Origin: a virus
DNA: 21,920 nt
Direction: 5' to 3' (one strand)
IMG/VR virus record: IMGVR_UViG_3300003631_000022
Span: 1 to 21,920 of that record
Positions 21,273 to 21,920 of this stretch are shown in pieces. Position 1 is the stretch's first letter. Every line of letters begins with the position of its first letter. Both the position numbers and the translations under genes were made by a program. The notes below the pieces were generated by a model. The model searched no databases, was not told where the DNA came from, and saw only the letters and a program-made list of their open reading frames with translations.

Positions 21273-21920
21273 TGGCCGCACCTGTAGAGGTTGGCTTATC
21301 GGTGGACGCCTCTGGTGCCGTGAAGGGCACGAAGAACGCCCAAGGCGCAATGGAGGACCTAGACAACGTCCTCGATGACGTCGCCGCGTCTGGAGAAGCG
21401 ACGTCACAAACCTTTGACGAGGTCCAGGAGAGCGCGCTCAGTGCGTCGAAGCGCATGGAGACTTTGGAGGCCGAGGCCGAGGGCGGGGCCCGGTCGATGG
21501 ACCAGTTGCGCGGTTCGGCCGAGCAGGGGGTGCGGTCGATGGACGAGCTAGGAAGCGAGTCTCGGGAGGCGGCGTCGGACGTGGAGCGCTCCATGCAAGG
21601 CATTGCCTCCGGCTCAGAAGTGGCCGAAAGCAGCCTGCGGGACCTGTCGCAGGCACAGACTCGCGTTCGTGGCACGACCGGGTCCCTCGGCTCCAGTGCT
21701 AGCTCGACCGCTGCGCAGCTCAGCGTCGACCTTACGCAAAGCGCACAAGACGCGGCGTTTGGCATCGAAAACCTGGCCGCGTCGGCGCCTTTCCTGACGG
21801 AGCAGTTCACACGGTTGCAATCGCAGACCGGCGGGACGACCGGAGCATTGTCGGCGCTCTTTAGCGCGATGAAGGGGCCGACGGGCGTGATCGCGGCGTT
21901 CACACTCCTGCTTACGTTCA
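21272..21920 (+). CDS. Tape measure protein, N-terminal part (runs off window)
   Basis: The open frame starts at ATG 21272 and continues without a stop to the window edge (216 codons). It begins APVEVGLSVDASGAVKGTKN, typical of tape measure starts, where a short strand precedes a long helical region (AQGAMEDLDNVLDDV). It is rich in Ala, Ser, Glu and Gln with coiled-coil character. An internal repeat RSMDQL/RSMDEL occurs at about residues 73-78 and 89-94. Near the edge a more hydrophobic segment, GPTGVIAAFTLLLTF, begins, as in the membrane-associated parts of these proteins. The protein sets tail length and is ejected during infection. Confidence 0.85.
   Translation, partial: MAAPVEVGLSVDASGAVKGTKNAQGAMEDLDNVLDDVAASGEATSQTFDEVQESALSASKRMETLEAEAEGGARSMDQLRGSAEQGVRSMDELGSESREAASDVERSMQGIASGSEVAESSLRDLSQAQTRVRGTTGSLGSSASSTAAQLSVDLTQSAQDAAFGIENLAASAPFLTEQFTRLQSQTGGTTGALSALFSAMKGPTGVIAAFTLLLTF

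Noticed and set aside
21244-21903. Reverse-strand frame opposite the tape measure start
   Set aside because: Ser/Ala/Cys-rich shadow of the coiled-coil gene; no ribosome-binding site or neighbours on that strand.
1-21920. Haloarchaeal virus origin
   Set aside because: Acidic proteins and high GC also fit, and Cys/His HGGA-type small terminases may occur there, but a Cas6e protein and strong Shine-Dalgarno sites favour a halophilic bacterium; not fully excluded.

Overview
The window is part of the structural (head and tail) module of a tailed double-stranded DNA phage or prophage. All convincing genes are on the + strand, packed end to end with ATGA or TGA-N-ATG junctions. GC content is high and most proteins are strongly acidic, with Asp/Glu-rich linkers. 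This points to a 'salt-in' extreme halophile. A Salinibacter-like halophilic bacterium (Rhodothermota/Bacteroidota) is my best guess, because Cas6e is a bacterial family and some starts carry good Shine-Dalgarno sequences. A haloarchaeal host is less likely but not excluded. The tail genes visible (tube candidate, tape measure, no sheath) suggest a siphovirus-like particle.

Layout: (1) 1-2669: end of an unknown gene, a 58-residue basic protein, small and large terminase, and a small two-helix membrane protein. (2) 2689-5087: HK97-type portal and a Mu-F-like head morphogenesis protein. (3) 5152-10228: a compact operon with no normal place in head assembly, consisting of a Csf1-like protein, a Csf2/Cas7-like RAMP protein, a Cas6e-like RNase with an intact Tyr/His pair, an unknown protein, a CysH/PAPS-reductase-like ATP pyrophosphatase, a Csf3/Cas5-like protein and a 67-residue protein. 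It is framed by a candidate promoter and a candidate hairpin terminator. (4) 10444-14134: a very large multidomain prohead protease and the HK97-fold major capsid protein, followed by a strong terminator hairpin. (5) 14229-17543: an unknown acidic protein, a sulfotransferase-like protein, a GT2 glycosyltransferase and a CDP-glycerol-transferase-like protein, inserted between capsid and connector genes. (6) 17536-21920: connector, tail completion, terminator, tube and chaperone-position proteins, and the start of the tape measure gene, which runs off the window.

The main discovery is region 3: a type IV CRISPR-Cas-like effector carried inside a phage morphogenesis module. It combines the CysH partner typical of subtype IV-B with a Cas6e-type crRNA endonuclease that IV-B normally lacks. 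It has no helicase, no interference nuclease, no adaptation genes and no array in the window. It may be a phage 'moron' used against competing mobile elements or the host, perhaps using crRNAs from arrays elsewhere; that role is inference.

Two core genes (large terminase and major capsid protein) are each broken by an apparent single-base frameshift. Because both are essential, sequencing or assembly errors are at least as likely as decay of a prophage. The longest stretch without a gene is the 215-base interval 10229-10443, described below. No tRNA, rRNA, insertion sequence or CRISPR array was seen.
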